Source of the DNA: Mycolicibacterium tusciae JS617
Lineage (GTDB): Bacteria > Actinomycetota > Actinomycetes > Mycobacteriales > Mycobacteriaceae
Direction: 5' to 3'
DNA length: 64,000 nt
NCBI RefSeq assembly: GCF_000243415.2
Contig: NZ_AGJJ02000003.1
Location: 154,300-218,299 of the forward strand
In this document: in pieces, positions 15,378-25,444 of the stretch
Layout: each line of letters begins with the position of its first letter
Position numbering within the stretch: position 1 is the first letter of the stretch
Position numbers and translations under genes: made by a program
The notes under the pieces: generated by a model
The model's input: only the letters and a program-made list of their open reading frames with translations
Database searches by the model: none
What the model was told of the DNA's origin: nothing

Positions 15378-18300
15378 GTGACGTTTGACCGCGGTCAGCG
15401 GGTCCGTGTTCAGGCTGCCGGTGTGCCCGAGTTCGCGACGATCCGCTTCGCTATTCCCGGCGATTCTGACGGTTCGTGGGACTTGATCCTGGTCGACGAC
15501 GAGGACCGCCGGCATGAGATCAATCTGGCTGCCGACGACACCACCACCGTGCGCACACTCGTCAGCGATGGGCACGGGGATTCCGCGCGAGTGCTGGCCG
15601 CCATGTGGACGCAGTGGATGGACGCCGCGGCGACCAACGCGGAGTCCAGCGCGATGGCGTCGATGCCCCTCAAGCCATACGCGCATCAGACCACCGCGGT
15701 GTACGGCGCGATGCTGCCGCAACCTCAACTAAGGTTTCTGCTCGCCGACGAACCCGGTACCGGTAAGACGATCATGGCGGGGTTGTATCTGCGCGAGATG
15801 CAGCGCCTCGGCTTGGTGAAGCGCGCGCTGATCGTCTGCCCCGCCAACTTGGCCTCAAAGTGGGTCGATGACTTCTCCCGTCTGCTCGGTGGCGGTCTGC
15901 GGCAGATCACCTCGGCGACGGTGCGTGAGGACGCATTGAACTCCAATGATCTGTGGGTCGTTTCGCTCGAATTGGCGGCGGTCAATCCGGCCGTCCAGGA
16001 CGCGCTGCGCCCGGACAAGGCCGGATGGGATCTAGTGGTGTTCGACGAGGCCCACCGGTTGACTCCGACCGCGGCGGGATTCCACCAAGTGGGTCGTCTG
16101 CTGGCGAAGAACACCCCGCGGGCACTGCTGATGACCGCGACCCCCCACCGTGGCAAGGAATGGCTATTCCGGCACCTCCTGCACTTGGTCGACCCAGCCA
16201 TCTATCCCGATCCTGGTAGCGATCCAAATGTCGCCCTGTCGGCGCTGCGGCCCGGCCCCATCCACTTCCTTCGCCGGATGAAGGAAGATCTGGTCGACTA
16301 CGACGGCAAGACGCGGCTGTTCAAGGGACGCTTCGCCGCAAATCACAGCGTCGCCCTCAGCCAAGCCGAGTACGCCTACTACCAGGCCGCGCTGGACATG
16401 GTGGAGCAGTACTTCCCCCAGACGGCGCAACCGCTGGCCCGGATGGTGTACGGAAAGCGGGCCGCGTCGAGCCTCTACGCGTTGGCCGAGACGCTGCGGC
16501 GACGGTCCACCCACATGGGAGAGATGAGCGAGGCCGAGGCCGCGCTCATCGCCGAGAGCAGCGGCGACGGCGATGAGAGCGAAGTCGACGAGGCGAAGGT
16601 CATTCACACCGGGTCGACGTCCACGCGTGCAGAGCGCACTGCCATCAAGGGACTGCTCGACCGGATCGACGCCACCATCTCCGATTCCGCATGGCTGCCA
16701 TCGAAGTGGCGGCGCCTCACGGAGGATTGCTTGTCCAAGCACGCGATCCTTCCGGGCAACGGTGAGCAGGCCGTGGTGTTCACCGAGTACGCCGATTCGG
16801 CGCAGTGGATCTCCGATCGACTCAACGCCGAGGGTTACACCGCGAAGATGTATTCGGGCCGGCAGAGCAAGCCCGACCGCGATGAGGTCCGAAAAGCATT
16901 CATGCGCGGCGACTTTCAGGTGATTGTCACCACCGATGCGGGCAACGAGGGTATCGATCTACAGGCTGCGCACGTCCTGGTGAACTACGACATCCCGTGG
17001 TCGTTGGTGCGGTTGGAGCAGCGGATGGGTCGCATCCACCGGGTGGGACAGCTCCGCGAGGTCTACCTGTACAACCTGGTGGCCACCGACACCCGCGAAG
17101 GTGAGACGCTGCTGCGTCTACTCGACAACTTCGTCACCGCGGCCAACGAGTTGCACGGGCAGATGTTCGACAGCCTCTCCGCGGTCGCCGAGATCACCGG
17201 GGTGGATTACGACCGCTGGTTGACTGACCTGTACGGCAACGACGAGGCCAAGAAGCAGGTCGCGATCGACGCGGCTAGGGCTGTTCAGGCCCAGGAGCTG
17301 ACGCGCGTAGCCCGCCAGGTGCGTGACAACGAGCGTCGGTTGGCCAGCCAGGTCGATGCCGTGGCGGCGCTGACACTGTTGCAACGAGATCTGTTCGCGC
17401 GCATCAATCCCGCGATCGTGGAGGCGTACCTGGATCGGCTGTCAGCGGCTGGGGTGCTGCAGGCCGCGCCCACCGCGGCGGGTCCGGGATTTCGTCGGCT
17501 GTCGTTGGCCGGACAATCCCTGCCGCCATCGCTGGGGGGTGGCGCAGACGCGCACATCGCTACCAGCGGGGAGGCTGTGCGCGCCGCTGAAGAGAGTATC
17601 GACGTGGGGGACACCGTCACCCTGGGACCGGGTGAGCCGGCGTTCACCGATCTGATTGCCTTGGCTGACCGCGCTCTGGCCGAGGACCTCTACCAGTCGG
17701 GTGCGGCCGCCGATCCGAGCAGTCTGACGCCGTATGACCTCTACGCCTACGAGGCGACCATGACCGAGAGCGACGGCAAGCGAGCCAGTGTGTGGGCGAC
17801 GCTGGTCAAGGTCGATGACAGCGGTAACGCCCGCGCGGTGCGGTGGGAGACGTTGGCCAACCTGGTGCCGACCGAGACTGCTGGCACCGCAGCCCATCCC
17901 GCGCGTGAGGGGCGCGCTCAAGAGGTGGCCAGGGCGGTGGCCGAGACCACGGTGACCGAGCACCGGAAGGTGCGGACCGACTGGTTCGGGCAGGCGCGGC
18001 GGGATCTGAACAATCTTCCGTTGAATCTGACCGAGGGAATTGAGGACCGTGACACTCGGGTGGCTCTTCGTCGGCAGTTCCAGGTGCAGACATCGGCGCG
18101 GGTCGCGGAGTTGGAGCGTCTCACCGACGTGCAGTTGACCGACCCGAAGTTGGTGGGCCGGATCCGTGTGGTGGCGGCCGCCGACGCAAGTACGCAGGCC
18201 GAGATCGACGCAGAGATGGTGTCGATGAGTCATGTGCGTCAACTGCTGGTCGATGACGGCTGGGTGGTCGAGGACGTGCACACCGAGGGACGCGGTTACG

Positions 18301-18587
18301 ACCTGGAAGCTCGGCGTAACAGCCAGATCCGGCACGTCGAGGTCAAGGGAGTGCTGGACAGCGCGGCCAGCAATGGGATTCGGATGACGGGCAACGAAGT
18401 TCTCATCGCCACTCAGCATCGCCGCAACTACTGGCTGTACGTGGTCGATCAGTGCGCCGATGGGGTAGGTCGGTTCTTCGGCGCCTACGAGGACCCCGCC
18501 ACCTTGTTCTCTACCGACATGACTGGGGACGCGATCTTCCGCGTACCGGGCAGCAGCCTGAAGAGCGCACCGGGAAGCAATCTATGA
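15378..18587 (+). CDS. SNF2/DEAD-like helicase with C-terminal DUF3883 (Hma helicase)
   Basis: 1069 residues from GTG 15378 with GGGGGAGG six bases upstream; a TTG at 15372 is less well spaced. Domains in order: short N-terminal region; helicase core with Walker A DEPGTGKT near residue 125, DEAH near 222 and motif III TATPH near 255; helicase C domain with STDAGNEGIDLQ and the arginine-finger block QRMGRIHRVGQ near 550; a helical middle; and a DUF3883-like C-terminus (DVHTEGRGYDLEARR... HVEVKG) resembling restriction-endonuclease-fold sequences. Its TGA overlaps the ATG of the methylase. With the next two genes it matches the helicase-methylase-ATPase (Hma) putative antiphage set. Confidence 0.85.
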   Translation: MTFDRGQRVRVQAAGVPEFATIRFAIPGDSDGSWDLILVDDEDRRHEINLAADDTTTVRTLVSDGHGDSARVLAAMWTQWMDAAATNAESSAMASMPLKPYAHQTTAVYGAMLPQPQLRFLLADEPGTGKTIMAGLYLREMQRLGLVKRALIVCPANLASKWVDDFSRLLGGGLRQITSATVREDALNSNDLWVVSLELAAVNPAVQDALRPDKAGWDLVVFDEAHRLTPTAAGFHQVGRLLAKNTPRALLMTATPHRGKEWLFRHLLHLVDPAIYPDPGSDPNVALSALRPGPIHFLRRMKEDLVDYDGKTRLFKGRFAANHSVALSQAEYAYYQAALDMVEQYFPQTAQPLARMVYGKRAASSLYALAETLRRRSTHMGEMSEAEAALIAESSGDGDESEVDEAKVIHTGSTSTRAERTAIKGLLDRIDATISDSAWLPSKWRRLTEDCLSKHAILPGNGEQAVVFTEYADSAQWISDRLNAEGYTAKMYSGRQSKPDRDEVRKAFMRGDFQVIVTTDAGNEGIDLQAAHVLVNYDIPWSLVRLEQRMGRIHRVGQLREVYLYNLVATDTREGETLLRLLDNFVTAANELHGQMFDSLSAVAEITGVDYDRWLTDLYGNDEAKKQVAIDAARAVQAQELTRVARQVRDNERRLASQVDAVAALTLLQRDLFARINPAIVEAYLDRLSAAGVLQAAPTAAGPGFRRLSLAGQSLPPSLGGGADAHIATSGEAVRAAEESIDVGDTVTLGPGEPAFTDLIALADRALAEDLYQSGAAADPSSLTPYDLYAYEATMTESDGKRASVWATLVKVDDSGNARAVRWETLANLVPTETAGTAAHPAREGRAQEVARAVAETTVTEHRKVRTDWFGQARRDLNNLPLNLTEGIEDRDTRVALRRQFQVQTSARVAELERLTDVQLTDPKLVGRIRVVAAADASTQAEIDAEMVSMSHVRQLLVDDGWVVEDVHTEGRGYDLEARRNSQIRHVEVKGVLDSAASNGIRMTGNEVLIATQHRRNYWLYVVDQCADGVGRFFGAYEDPATLFSTDMTGDAIFRVPGSSLKSAPGSNL

Positions 18588-21319
18588 CCTGGATGATCGA
18601 ACGTTGGTTCCCGTGCGCGGAGGTCAGCGCGCATAGTCAGTCCGGTTGGGGCAGCGGTAATTCCGAGGTCGGCATCATGACGTGGTTCGCCAAGCGGCCC
18701 ACCGCTCAGGCTAAGGCGGCCACCATTTGCTCGCTGCTGCCCTGGCCAGATGACCCCGCCGAGCAGCAGGATCTGCAGCAGCTGGTCCGAGACGCGATGA
18801 CAGGTCGTTTCGCGGCCGTTGACGCTCTGAACAAGAAGATCGCGGCAAGCCACACTTCGCCCGTGTCGACGCTGGACCCGTTCAGCGGCCGCGGCATGAT
18901 CCCGTTGGAGACCGCCCGGCTGGGCCTTACCGCCTATGCGATCGACTACAGCCCAGTCGCCGTGTTGGCGTCGCGGCTTCTCACCGATTACCCGTTTCGG
19001 GACTGGGACAACGAGCCGGCACTGCCCTTCGACCAGTCCCAATTGGGAACTCGGGCTCGGCTCGTCGGTGATGTCGACGCGATCTTCCGCGAGGTCTCCA
19101 CTCGGCATGAGGAGGCGCTAGCGCGGTTTTACCCCGAAGTGGGTGGTCGACAGGCTTGGGGTTATCTGTGGGCGGTCACCATTCCGTGCCAGGAATGCTC
19201 GCGGCCGTTCCCGCTGATCGGACGACTAAATTTGCGCCAACCGAGCACTCGGCGAAACCGCAGGACCAAGACCACGTTTGAAGATCCTGGCCAGGCCTAT
19301 TACATCGAGACCGACAACGCTTCTGGCACGTGGTCAGTGGTCGTCCACGACGGCGAGCCGCAGCGTGCACCCACCCGCCAGGTCCCGCCGGGTCGGAGCA
19401 AGTACGACAGCAACGGCCGGCTGGCCGTGTGCCCGTTCTGCGGTCACGCGCACGACCGCCACATGCAGATGCGCATCCTGGCCGAAGGGCACGGTGACGA
19501 CGCGCCCCTGCTGGCGGCCGATCTGGACGCCGACGTCGGCAAGTCCTATCGGGCGTTGGAGCCGGTCGAGTTGGACGCGATCGCCGCCGCCACTGCCGCG
19601 GTCGGTGACCAGCCTCGGTTCGGTCCGTTCCTGACGGCGGTGCCCGACGAGCAGATCCCCGCGGGCAATACCTGGACCGTGCAGGCCACGGTGTACGGGA
19701 CACGCACCTACGGCCAGATGATGAATGCGCGTCAAACGTTGTCGTTCGTGACGCTGGCGCGGGTGATTGGTGACATCGGACGCGAGCTGGCCGGCAACGG
19801 CAATAGCGACGAGTACGTGCGTGCGATGACCGGTTACTGCGCCGCGGCGATGGCCCGCAAGATTCGGCGCGCCACTCGCGGGTGCACGTTGGACCCGAAG
19901 CTGAACAAGGTCAACGACGTGTTCGCGACCGAATCGAGCCTGAACTTCTCGTTTGACTACTTCGAGGTCGGGTTGGCCGACGGTCCCGGCAGCTGGGACT
20001 CCGTGGCGGGCGGCACGTTGAGTGCGTTGGAGGCGACGATGCCGCCGTCTACCGGTCACCCGTGCGACGTGCGCAGAGGATCAGCGGTCAGTCTGCCGTT
20101 CCGCGACCGCAGCATCTCCGCTGTCGTCACCGACCCGCCCTACGACGCGATGATCGACTACAGCGACGCCAGCGACTTGTTCTATGTGTGGATCAAACGG
20201 GCGCTGGCCGAGTCGTGGCCCGAGATCGGTTTCACCGCACACGAACTGGGCGTGCAGGAGAAGCAAGAAGAGATCATCGTCAAGAAGGGCGGCACCAGCA
20301 ACAACGATCACCGCAACCGCCAGCACTACGACACTCTGATCACCAAGGCGTTCGCCGAGGCTCAGCGGGTGGTCGCCGAGGACGGCATCGTCACGATCGT
20401 GTTCGGGCACGGCGAGCCGGAAGTCTGGCAGCGGCTGTTGACCGCCATCCGCGACGCCGGGTTGGTGTTGACCGGCGCCTGGCCGGCCAAGACCGAGCCC
20501 GGCGGCAAGGTTGGGTTCACCAACATCGTCACCACGTTGACGATGACGTGTCGACCCGCACCCGCAGGACGCTCATCGGGACGAAAGGGTGCCGTCGAAG
20601 CCGAATTGAAGGCCGAGATCCGCCGCCGGTACCCGGAGTGGGAACGATGGGGCCTGGCGCCGGCGGACATGTTGATGGCGGCCGCCGGTCCCGCGATGGA
20701 AGTCGTCGGCCGCTACAGCGACGTCCTCGACGCGCGGGGCAACCCGGTCGACATCTACACGTTCCTTCCGTTAGCGCGCGCTGCGGTGCAGGAAGCCATG
20801 GCCGTCGAGATCAACCACCAGCCGTTGGATAGCTTTGATGCCCGGACTCGGTTCGCGCTGTGGTGGGTTCGCCTCTATGGCCGTCAGGTGCAGGCCAAGT
20901 CCGAGTTGCGTTGGCAGACATTGGCCTCTGCGCTGGAGATCACGCAAATCCGTGACCTGATCCGCGACTCGGGCAACGGTGTTCAGTTTGTCGATGCGGC
21001 CCGCTTCTCCACCAAGATCGACGCCGACTCGGCTGCCATCGACGTGGTGTTGGCTTTGGCGAGGGTGTCCGAGGACGGTCTGGACGCGATGGGTCAGGTA
21101 TTGGCCGACGCCGGCCGCGACGCCGACGACGTACATCTGTGGGCGGCGATCCAGTTCTTGGCCGACCGACTACCCGACAACGATCCCGATGCCGTGGCCC
21201 TGACCCGGATGCTGCGCACCCGCACGGCCATCGGCACCGCGGCGGGCACCGCGACCGCCACCGGCACCGCTGCGGCGCTGCGGCAGCAGGATGCCGACGA
21301 CCAGCTCAAGCTCATGTGA
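18584..21319 (+). CDS. DUF1156 DNA methyltransferase (Hma methylase)
   Basis: 911 residues; ATG 18584 overlaps the helicase stop. It begins with the DUF1156 signature (MIERWFPCAEVS ... TWFAKRP). The SAM-binding motif DPFSGRGMIPLE lies near residue 97 and the catalytic motif DPPYDAMIDYSD near 516, the (N/D)PP(Y) type of amino-methyltransferases acting on adenine N6 or cytosine N4. Cys pairs (CQEC near 202, CPFC near 283) suggest a zinc insertion. It could mark self DNA or be the effector's modification arm; which base it modifies is not visible from the sequence. Confidence 0.87.
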   Translation: MTWMIERWFPCAEVSAHSQSGWGSGNSEVGIMTWFAKRPTAQAKAATICSLLPWPDDPAEQQDLQQLVRDAMTGRFAAVDALNKKIAASHTSPVSTLDPFSGRGMIPLETARLGLTAYAIDYSPVAVLASRLLTDYPFRDWDNEPALPFDQSQLGTRARLVGDVDAIFREVSTRHEEALARFYPEVGGRQAWGYLWAVTIPCQECSRPFPLIGRLNLRQPSTRRNRRTKTTFEDPGQAYYIETDNASGTWSVVVHDGEPQRAPTRQVPPGRSKYDSNGRLAVCPFCGHAHDRHMQMRILAEGHGDDAPLLAADLDADVGKSYRALEPVELDAIAAATAAVGDQPRFGPFLTAVPDEQIPAGNTWTVQATVYGTRTYGQMMNARQTLSFVTLARVIGDIGRELAGNGNSDEYVRAMTGYCAAAMARKIRRATRGCTLDPKLNKVNDVFATESSLNFSFDYFEVGLADGPGSWDSVAGGTLSALEATMPPSTGHPCDVRRGSAVSLPFRDRSISAVVTDPPYDAMIDYSDASDLFYVWIKRALAESWPEIGFTAHELGVQEKQEEIIVKKGGTSNNDHRNRQHYDTLITKAFAEAQRVVAEDGIVTIVFGHGEPEVWQRLLTAIRDAGLVLTGAWPAKTEPGGKVGFTNIVTTLTMTCRPAPAGRSSGRKGAVEAELKAEIRRRYPEWERWGLAPADMLMAAAGPAMEVVGRYSDVLDARGNPVDIYTFLPLARAAVQEAMAVEINHQPLDSFDARTRFALWWVRLYGRQVQAKSELRWQTLASALEITQIRDLIRDSGNGVQFVDAARFSTKIDADSAAIDVVLALARVSEDGLDAMGQVLADAGRDADDVHLWAAIQFLADRLPDNDPDAVALTRMLRTRTAIGTAAGTATATGTAAALRQQDADDQLKLM

Positions 21320-21359
21320 GGACCTAACCCCTTGTGACCGTTCAACCAGGAGGATCACC

Positions 21360-24300
21360 ATGACGACCCCCGTGACGCCGTGGTGGAAGGCGCTCAAGAT
21401 CCGCCAGGAGATCCTGTCGACATCGGGACAGATCGACGACGTGCAGATGTCGTTGTTCGCCGCGGTCCACGGTGCCGGCGCTACGCGGCCGCCCTACGCC
21501 GACGCCGGCTACTACGGGGACATCACCCACCCCACTGAGCGTTTGGTGGATCTGCTCACCGAGATCGCCATCCGCATCGGAGGCGGCGACGACTACTTGA
21601 AGGCCCGCGCGGTCACTCGCCTCGATCAGGGCATGGGCGGCGGCAAGTCCCACGCCTGCATCGGGGCTTTCCATCTGGCTGCGCATCCGGAGGCGCTGCT
21701 GGGCACGGAGTTGGGCAAGCAGGTGGCTGCGCGCGCGAAGGCCAAGACCGGTCAGCCGCTGGCCCAGGATCTGCGCGGTCCGCACGTCGTAGTTCTGCCG
21801 TGCGACAACATGACGCCGGGGGCCTCAGTCCAAGAATATGACGGGCCGGCGGTCAACCTCTACGAACGGTTCCTGTGGCGGCTATTTTCCAAGGATTACT
21901 CGCTTTTTGAGCGGTATCAACCTTTTTGGAGTGACAAGCACAAGATCGCCGAGGCGATCAGGGCGGTGAACCGGCCGGTTCTGATCATCGTCGACGAGGT
22001 GCTCGACTACATCGGCAACGGGTTAGACGGGGCCAACAAACCCGACCTCGCTGCGCAGGACATTGCATTTCTGCGGGCGCTGCTCGATGTCGTCAACGAC
22101 GTTCCCAACGTGGCGATGCTGATGGTGATGATCGCCTCCGACGCCGACCAGACCGCCCTGTCGAAGGCCGCCCAGGAACGTCGCGACGACCTCAACCGTC
22201 TACTAGAACGCAACGGCTTCCCCGCAACAGTCACCGAGGTAGGCGACTTCGCCGACATCCTACGGAGGCGCCTGTTCGACTCCGAGCCAGCCGCGGAGGT
22301 GGTGGCAGCCACCGCAGCGCAATACGACGCCGTGTTCGCCGACAAGGGGTGGAGCAAGAACGTCTGGGACACCATCGGGACCACCTGGCGCGACCGCTGG
22401 ACCGAGGAAGTCGCCGCCTGCTACCCGTTTCATCCGATGTTGATGTCGCTGGCCAAAGATGAGTGGAGCAAGGTCACCGGCTTCCAGCGTGTGCGATCGA
22501 CGATCCGGATCTTCGCCGCGACGGTCTACGCGCAGCAGGAGCGCGGCAAGGCCGGCGAATGGGTGCCCACCCTCATTGGCCCTGGTGACTTTCCACTGGC
22601 CGAATCCGCCGTGCGCGAGGCGATCTTGGGTAGCGGGCTCGTCGAGGACGAACGCACGATCGCGAACTACCGCAGCCTTGCCGAGATTGAGGTCGTCAAC
22701 CACGCCGGAGACAGCGGCACTGCCCGGCGTCAGGATCTCAATCGGGAGTCGCTCTTGTGGAGTGAGGCGAACCCACGGGCCGCCGAGCGAGCCGCCACCT
22801 TCATCTTCATGGCTAGCATCGTCGGAACCCTTCGACCGGGCCGCGGCCGCGGCGCCAGCGCACCGGAAGTGAAAGCGGCCACCAGCATTCCGAACGTCGC
22901 CTACACGATCACCGACGCCGACGCGGTGGTCGCAGAGCTGGTCGACGTTGACCGCGGACTCAGTGCACTGGACATCATCCCGGGCCAGGGGAACAACAAG
23001 CCGGCGCGGTACTTTCTCTCGACGCGGCTCACCCATCGGATGCTGGTCAACAACATTCGCCGCACCATCACCGAGGCCGAGCGTGACGCCGTACTGGTCG
23101 AGTTCGCGCAGAGGCTCGCCAGCACCGGCCCTTTCCGTGAACTCAGGTTCGTCGCCGCCGACGCCACACGCACGCCTGCTGAGGTGCTTTCCACCGCTGG
23201 CCTGGATACCGCTTTCACCACCCGCCTGGTCTTGCTGGATCCCGCCCAGTTCAGTCTCCGCAACGGCGCCGAGGCCGCCACCCTGGAGGCGTTGCACGCA
23301 GCCACCGGGTTAGGGCAGGGGCCAGAGCAGTTGCCGGTGCAGTGGGCCAGCAGCGCAGTGTTCGCGGTGGTGAACACGCAGCGACGCAGCCTGGCGCGCA
23401 GTGTGGCCGCGGAGTACCTGGCTCGAAGCAAGGCCCTGGCAGCTCCCGAGGTGCAGGCCGACGATGAGTTGAAAGCCACTGGCACTAAGGAACTTTCCGC
23501 GGCGAAGGAACAACTCGAGAAGGCTTTGAAACGGGCGTACCAGCACGTCGCGTATGTCGCTCAGCCCGATCCCGACGGCGAGCGGTACCTCGACCAGCTC
23601 ACCTTCGATGACGACACCCTCACCGCACTCAACGGCACCATCGTGTGGAAGGGCCTCGCAGATCGAGACAAGGTGTTCGACGCCGGCCAGTTCGGCTCCC
23701 ACGCCTTGCTGCACAACCTGCGCGAGCAGGACTATGGGAAGACGCTTTCGGACATCCGCGCCGCGTTCTACAGCGCTCCGAGGCTGCCGCTGCTCTACGA
23801 GAGTGACCGCGACCTCCAGCAGGCCATCTACGACGCGGTGAGCCAAGGTCTGTTGCGCATCGTCGATGCCGCTGGCACCGCCGTCGAAGTCACCACACCC
23901 GGTCAGGTGAACCTGACCAGCACAGCGCTGAGAATCGCCGCGCCCAGTCCTACACCTGCCTCCGAAGGTGACGGTGCCCCTTCCGATGGCGGTCAGGGGG
24001 ATGCCCACGCTGGCGGCTCGGGCTCGACGACGACCGGCACGGCTGGCGTCGGTGCGACGGCTACGGCAGCCAGTACCGGGTCCGGGTCCGGTGCAGCCGC
24101 CGGTGCAGCCGCCGGCGCCGGTGGGCAGGCCACTCCTGAGGTTTCCGCCGATCGGCAGGTGGCGTTCTCGTTCACTAGCAACTTGCTGGCGGGCGCCGAG
24201 ACAGCCGACGGATTCGCTGCCCTCTTCCGGGCGTTCTACATGGCACTCGACGAACGCCAGATCAGTTATCTACAGGGCACACTGCAGCTCGTCGCGAACT

Positions 24301-24371
24301 CCTCGGTCGTCGACCAGATCCAGCCGCTGCTAGACGACCTGGGTATCACGGCGACCATCAAAGAGCTTTGA
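21360..24371 (+). CDS. DUF499 ATPase (Hma ATPase)
   Basis: 1003 residues; ATG 21360 follows a perfect AGGAGG. The DUF499 N-terminus carries Walker A DQGMGGGKS near residue 89 and Walker B-like IIVDEVLDYIG near 210, typical of this AAA+/STAND-like family seen beside DUF1156 methylases. A Gly/Ser/Thr/Ala linker (about residues 865-930) leads to a short C-terminal domain. Gap of 40 bp after the methylase, so probably one operon. It resembles BREX PglY/BrxC-type defence ATPases in role; that comparison is inference. Confidence 0.85.
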   Translation: MTTPVTPWWKALKIRQEILSTSGQIDDVQMSLFAAVHGAGATRPPYADAGYYGDITHPTERLVDLLTEIAIRIGGGDDYLKARAVTRLDQGMGGGKSHACIGAFHLAAHPEALLGTELGKQVAARAKAKTGQPLAQDLRGPHVVVLPCDNMTPGASVQEYDGPAVNLYERFLWRLFSKDYSLFERYQPFWSDKHKIAEAIRAVNRPVLIIVDEVLDYIGNGLDGANKPDLAAQDIAFLRALLDVVNDVPNVAMLMVMIASDADQTALSKAAQERRDDLNRLLERNGFPATVTEVGDFADILRRRLFDSEPAAEVVAATAAQYDAVFADKGWSKNVWDTIGTTWRDRWTEEVAACYPFHPMLMSLAKDEWSKVTGFQRVRSTIRIFAATVYAQQERGKAGEWVPTLIGPGDFPLAESAVREAILGSGLVEDERTIANYRSLAEIEVVNHAGDSGTARRQDLNRESLLWSEANPRAAERAATFIFMASIVGTLRPGRGRGASAPEVKAATSIPNVAYTITDADAVVAELVDVDRGLSALDIIPGQGNNKPARYFLSTRLTHRMLVNNIRRTITEAERDAVLVEFAQRLASTGPFRELRFVAADATRTPAEVLSTAGLDTAFTTRLVLLDPAQFSLRNGAEAATLEALHAATGLGQGPEQLPVQWASSAVFAVVNTQRRSLARSVAAEYLARSKALAAPEVQADDELKATGTKELSAAKEQLEKALKRAYQHVAYVAQPDPDGERYLDQLTFDDDTLTALNGTIVWKGLADRDKVFDAGQFGSHALLHNLREQDYGKTLSDIRAAFYSAPRLPLLYESDRDLQQAIYDAVSQGLLRIVDAAGTAVEVTTPGQVNLTSTALRIAAPSPTPASEGDGAPSDGGQGDAHAGGSGSTTTGTAGVGATATAASTGSGSGAAAGAAAGAGGQATPEVSADRQVAFSFTSNLLAGAETADGFAALFRAFYMALDERQISYLQGTLQLVANSSVVDQIQPLLDDLGITATIKEL

Positions 24372-24380
24372 GGCACAGCG

Positions 24381-24983
24381 CTACTGCGGAGCCGTGAACA
24401 CCCATTTGAGCGCGCTGGTCAGGTGCGTCACGTAGTCGTCTTGTTCCGAGCGAGGCTGGCGGGCGATCCAGGACGGGTGCGGCGCGAACAGCAGTCGTGT
24501 CGGGTCGGTGGCGGTCGGAATTCTGCGGGGGCGGGTAAACGGCCACGGCAGCACCGGGGCATCGGGGCGGAGGTGTTCGAGGGTGGCGCGAGCGTCACGG
24601 CCCAGGGCGATGATCAGTCGTGGTTCCACGATGGCGATTTCGCGGTCCAGGTAGGGGCGGCAGTTGTCGATCTCATGGGGTAGCGAGGGCCGGTTCTGCG
24701 GCGGGTGGCAGTGCACCACGTTGGTGGTGAAGACAGCTTCCTTGACCAGTTCGGCGGCGGCCAGGGCACGGTCGAGAAACCGTCCGCTGCCGCCGGTGAA
24801 AGGGATCTGGGTGGCCATGCACGGACCGCACAGGCTCTGCCCGACGACCATCACCGGGGCCTGGGCCGAGCCGTAGCCGGGTGCCGCCTGGGTGACTTCG
24901 GGAATGTTCATGCCAGGGCAGAGGGCGCAGTTCTTGATGCGGGTGGCCAAGGTGCGCATGCGGCGCTCGCGAGTATCGGTCAT
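24381..24983 (-). CDS. Uracil-DNA glycosylase family protein, Fe-S type
   Basis: 200 residues from ATG 24983, which overlaps the upstream gene's stop. CALC near the N-terminus plus HCHPPQNRPSLPHEIDNC supply four Cys in the pattern of family 4/5 [4Fe-4S] uracil-DNA glycosylases. The substrate pocket motif is GQSLCGPCMATQIPFTGGSG and the C-terminal motif HPS is kept (LFAPHPSWIA). These enzymes excise uracil or deaminated bases. Motif A differs from the canonical GEAPG, so substrate choice may differ. Convergent with the Hma operon, last gene of a four-gene coupled operon. Confidence 0.75.
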   Translation of the reverse strand: MTDTRERRMRTLATRIKNCALCPGMNIPEVTQAAPGYGSAQAPVMVVGQSLCGPCMATQIPFTGGSGRFLDRALAAAELVKEAVFTTNVVHCHPPQNRPSLPHEIDNCRPYLDREIAIVEPRLIIALGRDARATLEHLRPDAPVLPWPFTRPRRIPTATDPTRLLFAPHPSWIARQPRSEQDDYVTHLTSALKWVFTAPQ

Positions 24984-25444
24984 CGACGCCACACGTTGAC
25001 GCGATCGGTTGTGAGCGGTTTGTCTTGTGGGCCTTTGATATACGGCAGGATGAACTTCGGCCGGCGTTGGCTGTGGTTGGGTCCGCAGGCTTGTTGGCGC
25101 CAATGCGGACTGACCCACCACCGCCGGTTGTAGATGCGTTCGGTCGCGGTGTCGGACTTCTCGGTGGGCGGCCTTGTGGGGCGGCGCAGTTCGATGATCG
25201 TGACGGGCGGGTTCTGCCGGGTGTTCGGCGTTGCCGCCTGCGACGGCTGGGCGGGGGAGTCGTTGATGGTTCTGTTCTCGGTGACCCCGGGTTGGCTCAT
25301 CAGCAGCCACGCGGCGCCGACGACGCTGATGAAGGGGTGGGAGTCCTCGGTGCCGTTGGCTTCGTCGGTGCGGGTGTCGTTGGGGTCCAGGACGATGGTG
25401 TTGGCTGCCCACAGTGGGGTGGTGACCTGGTAGGGCGCGATCAG
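24980..25444 (-). CDS. Conserved hypothetical, probable CTG start
   Basis: 154 residues if started at CTG 25444. No ATG, GTG or TTG lies in frame near the end of the upstream gene, and CTG overlaps its TGA in a CTGA arrangement just like the ATGA overlaps of its neighbours. The C-terminus has a recognisable pattern of actinobacterial phage/plasmid proteins: WVSPHWRQQACGPNHSQRRP followed by FILPYIKGPQDKPL. The N-terminal half resembles a small alpha/beta domain. Function unknown. Confidence 0.6.
   Translation of the reverse strand: MIAPYQVTTPLWAANTIVLDPNDTRTDEANGTEDSHPFISVVGAAWLLMSQPGVTENRTINDSPAQPSQAATPNTRQNPPVTIIELRRPTRPPTEKSDTATERIYNRRWWVSPHWRQQACGPNHSQRRPKFILPYIKGPQDKPLTTDRVNVWRR

Noticed and set aside
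22260..23297. 345-codon minus-strand frame inside the DUF499 ATPase
   Set aside because: Antisense shadow of a well-supported gene.
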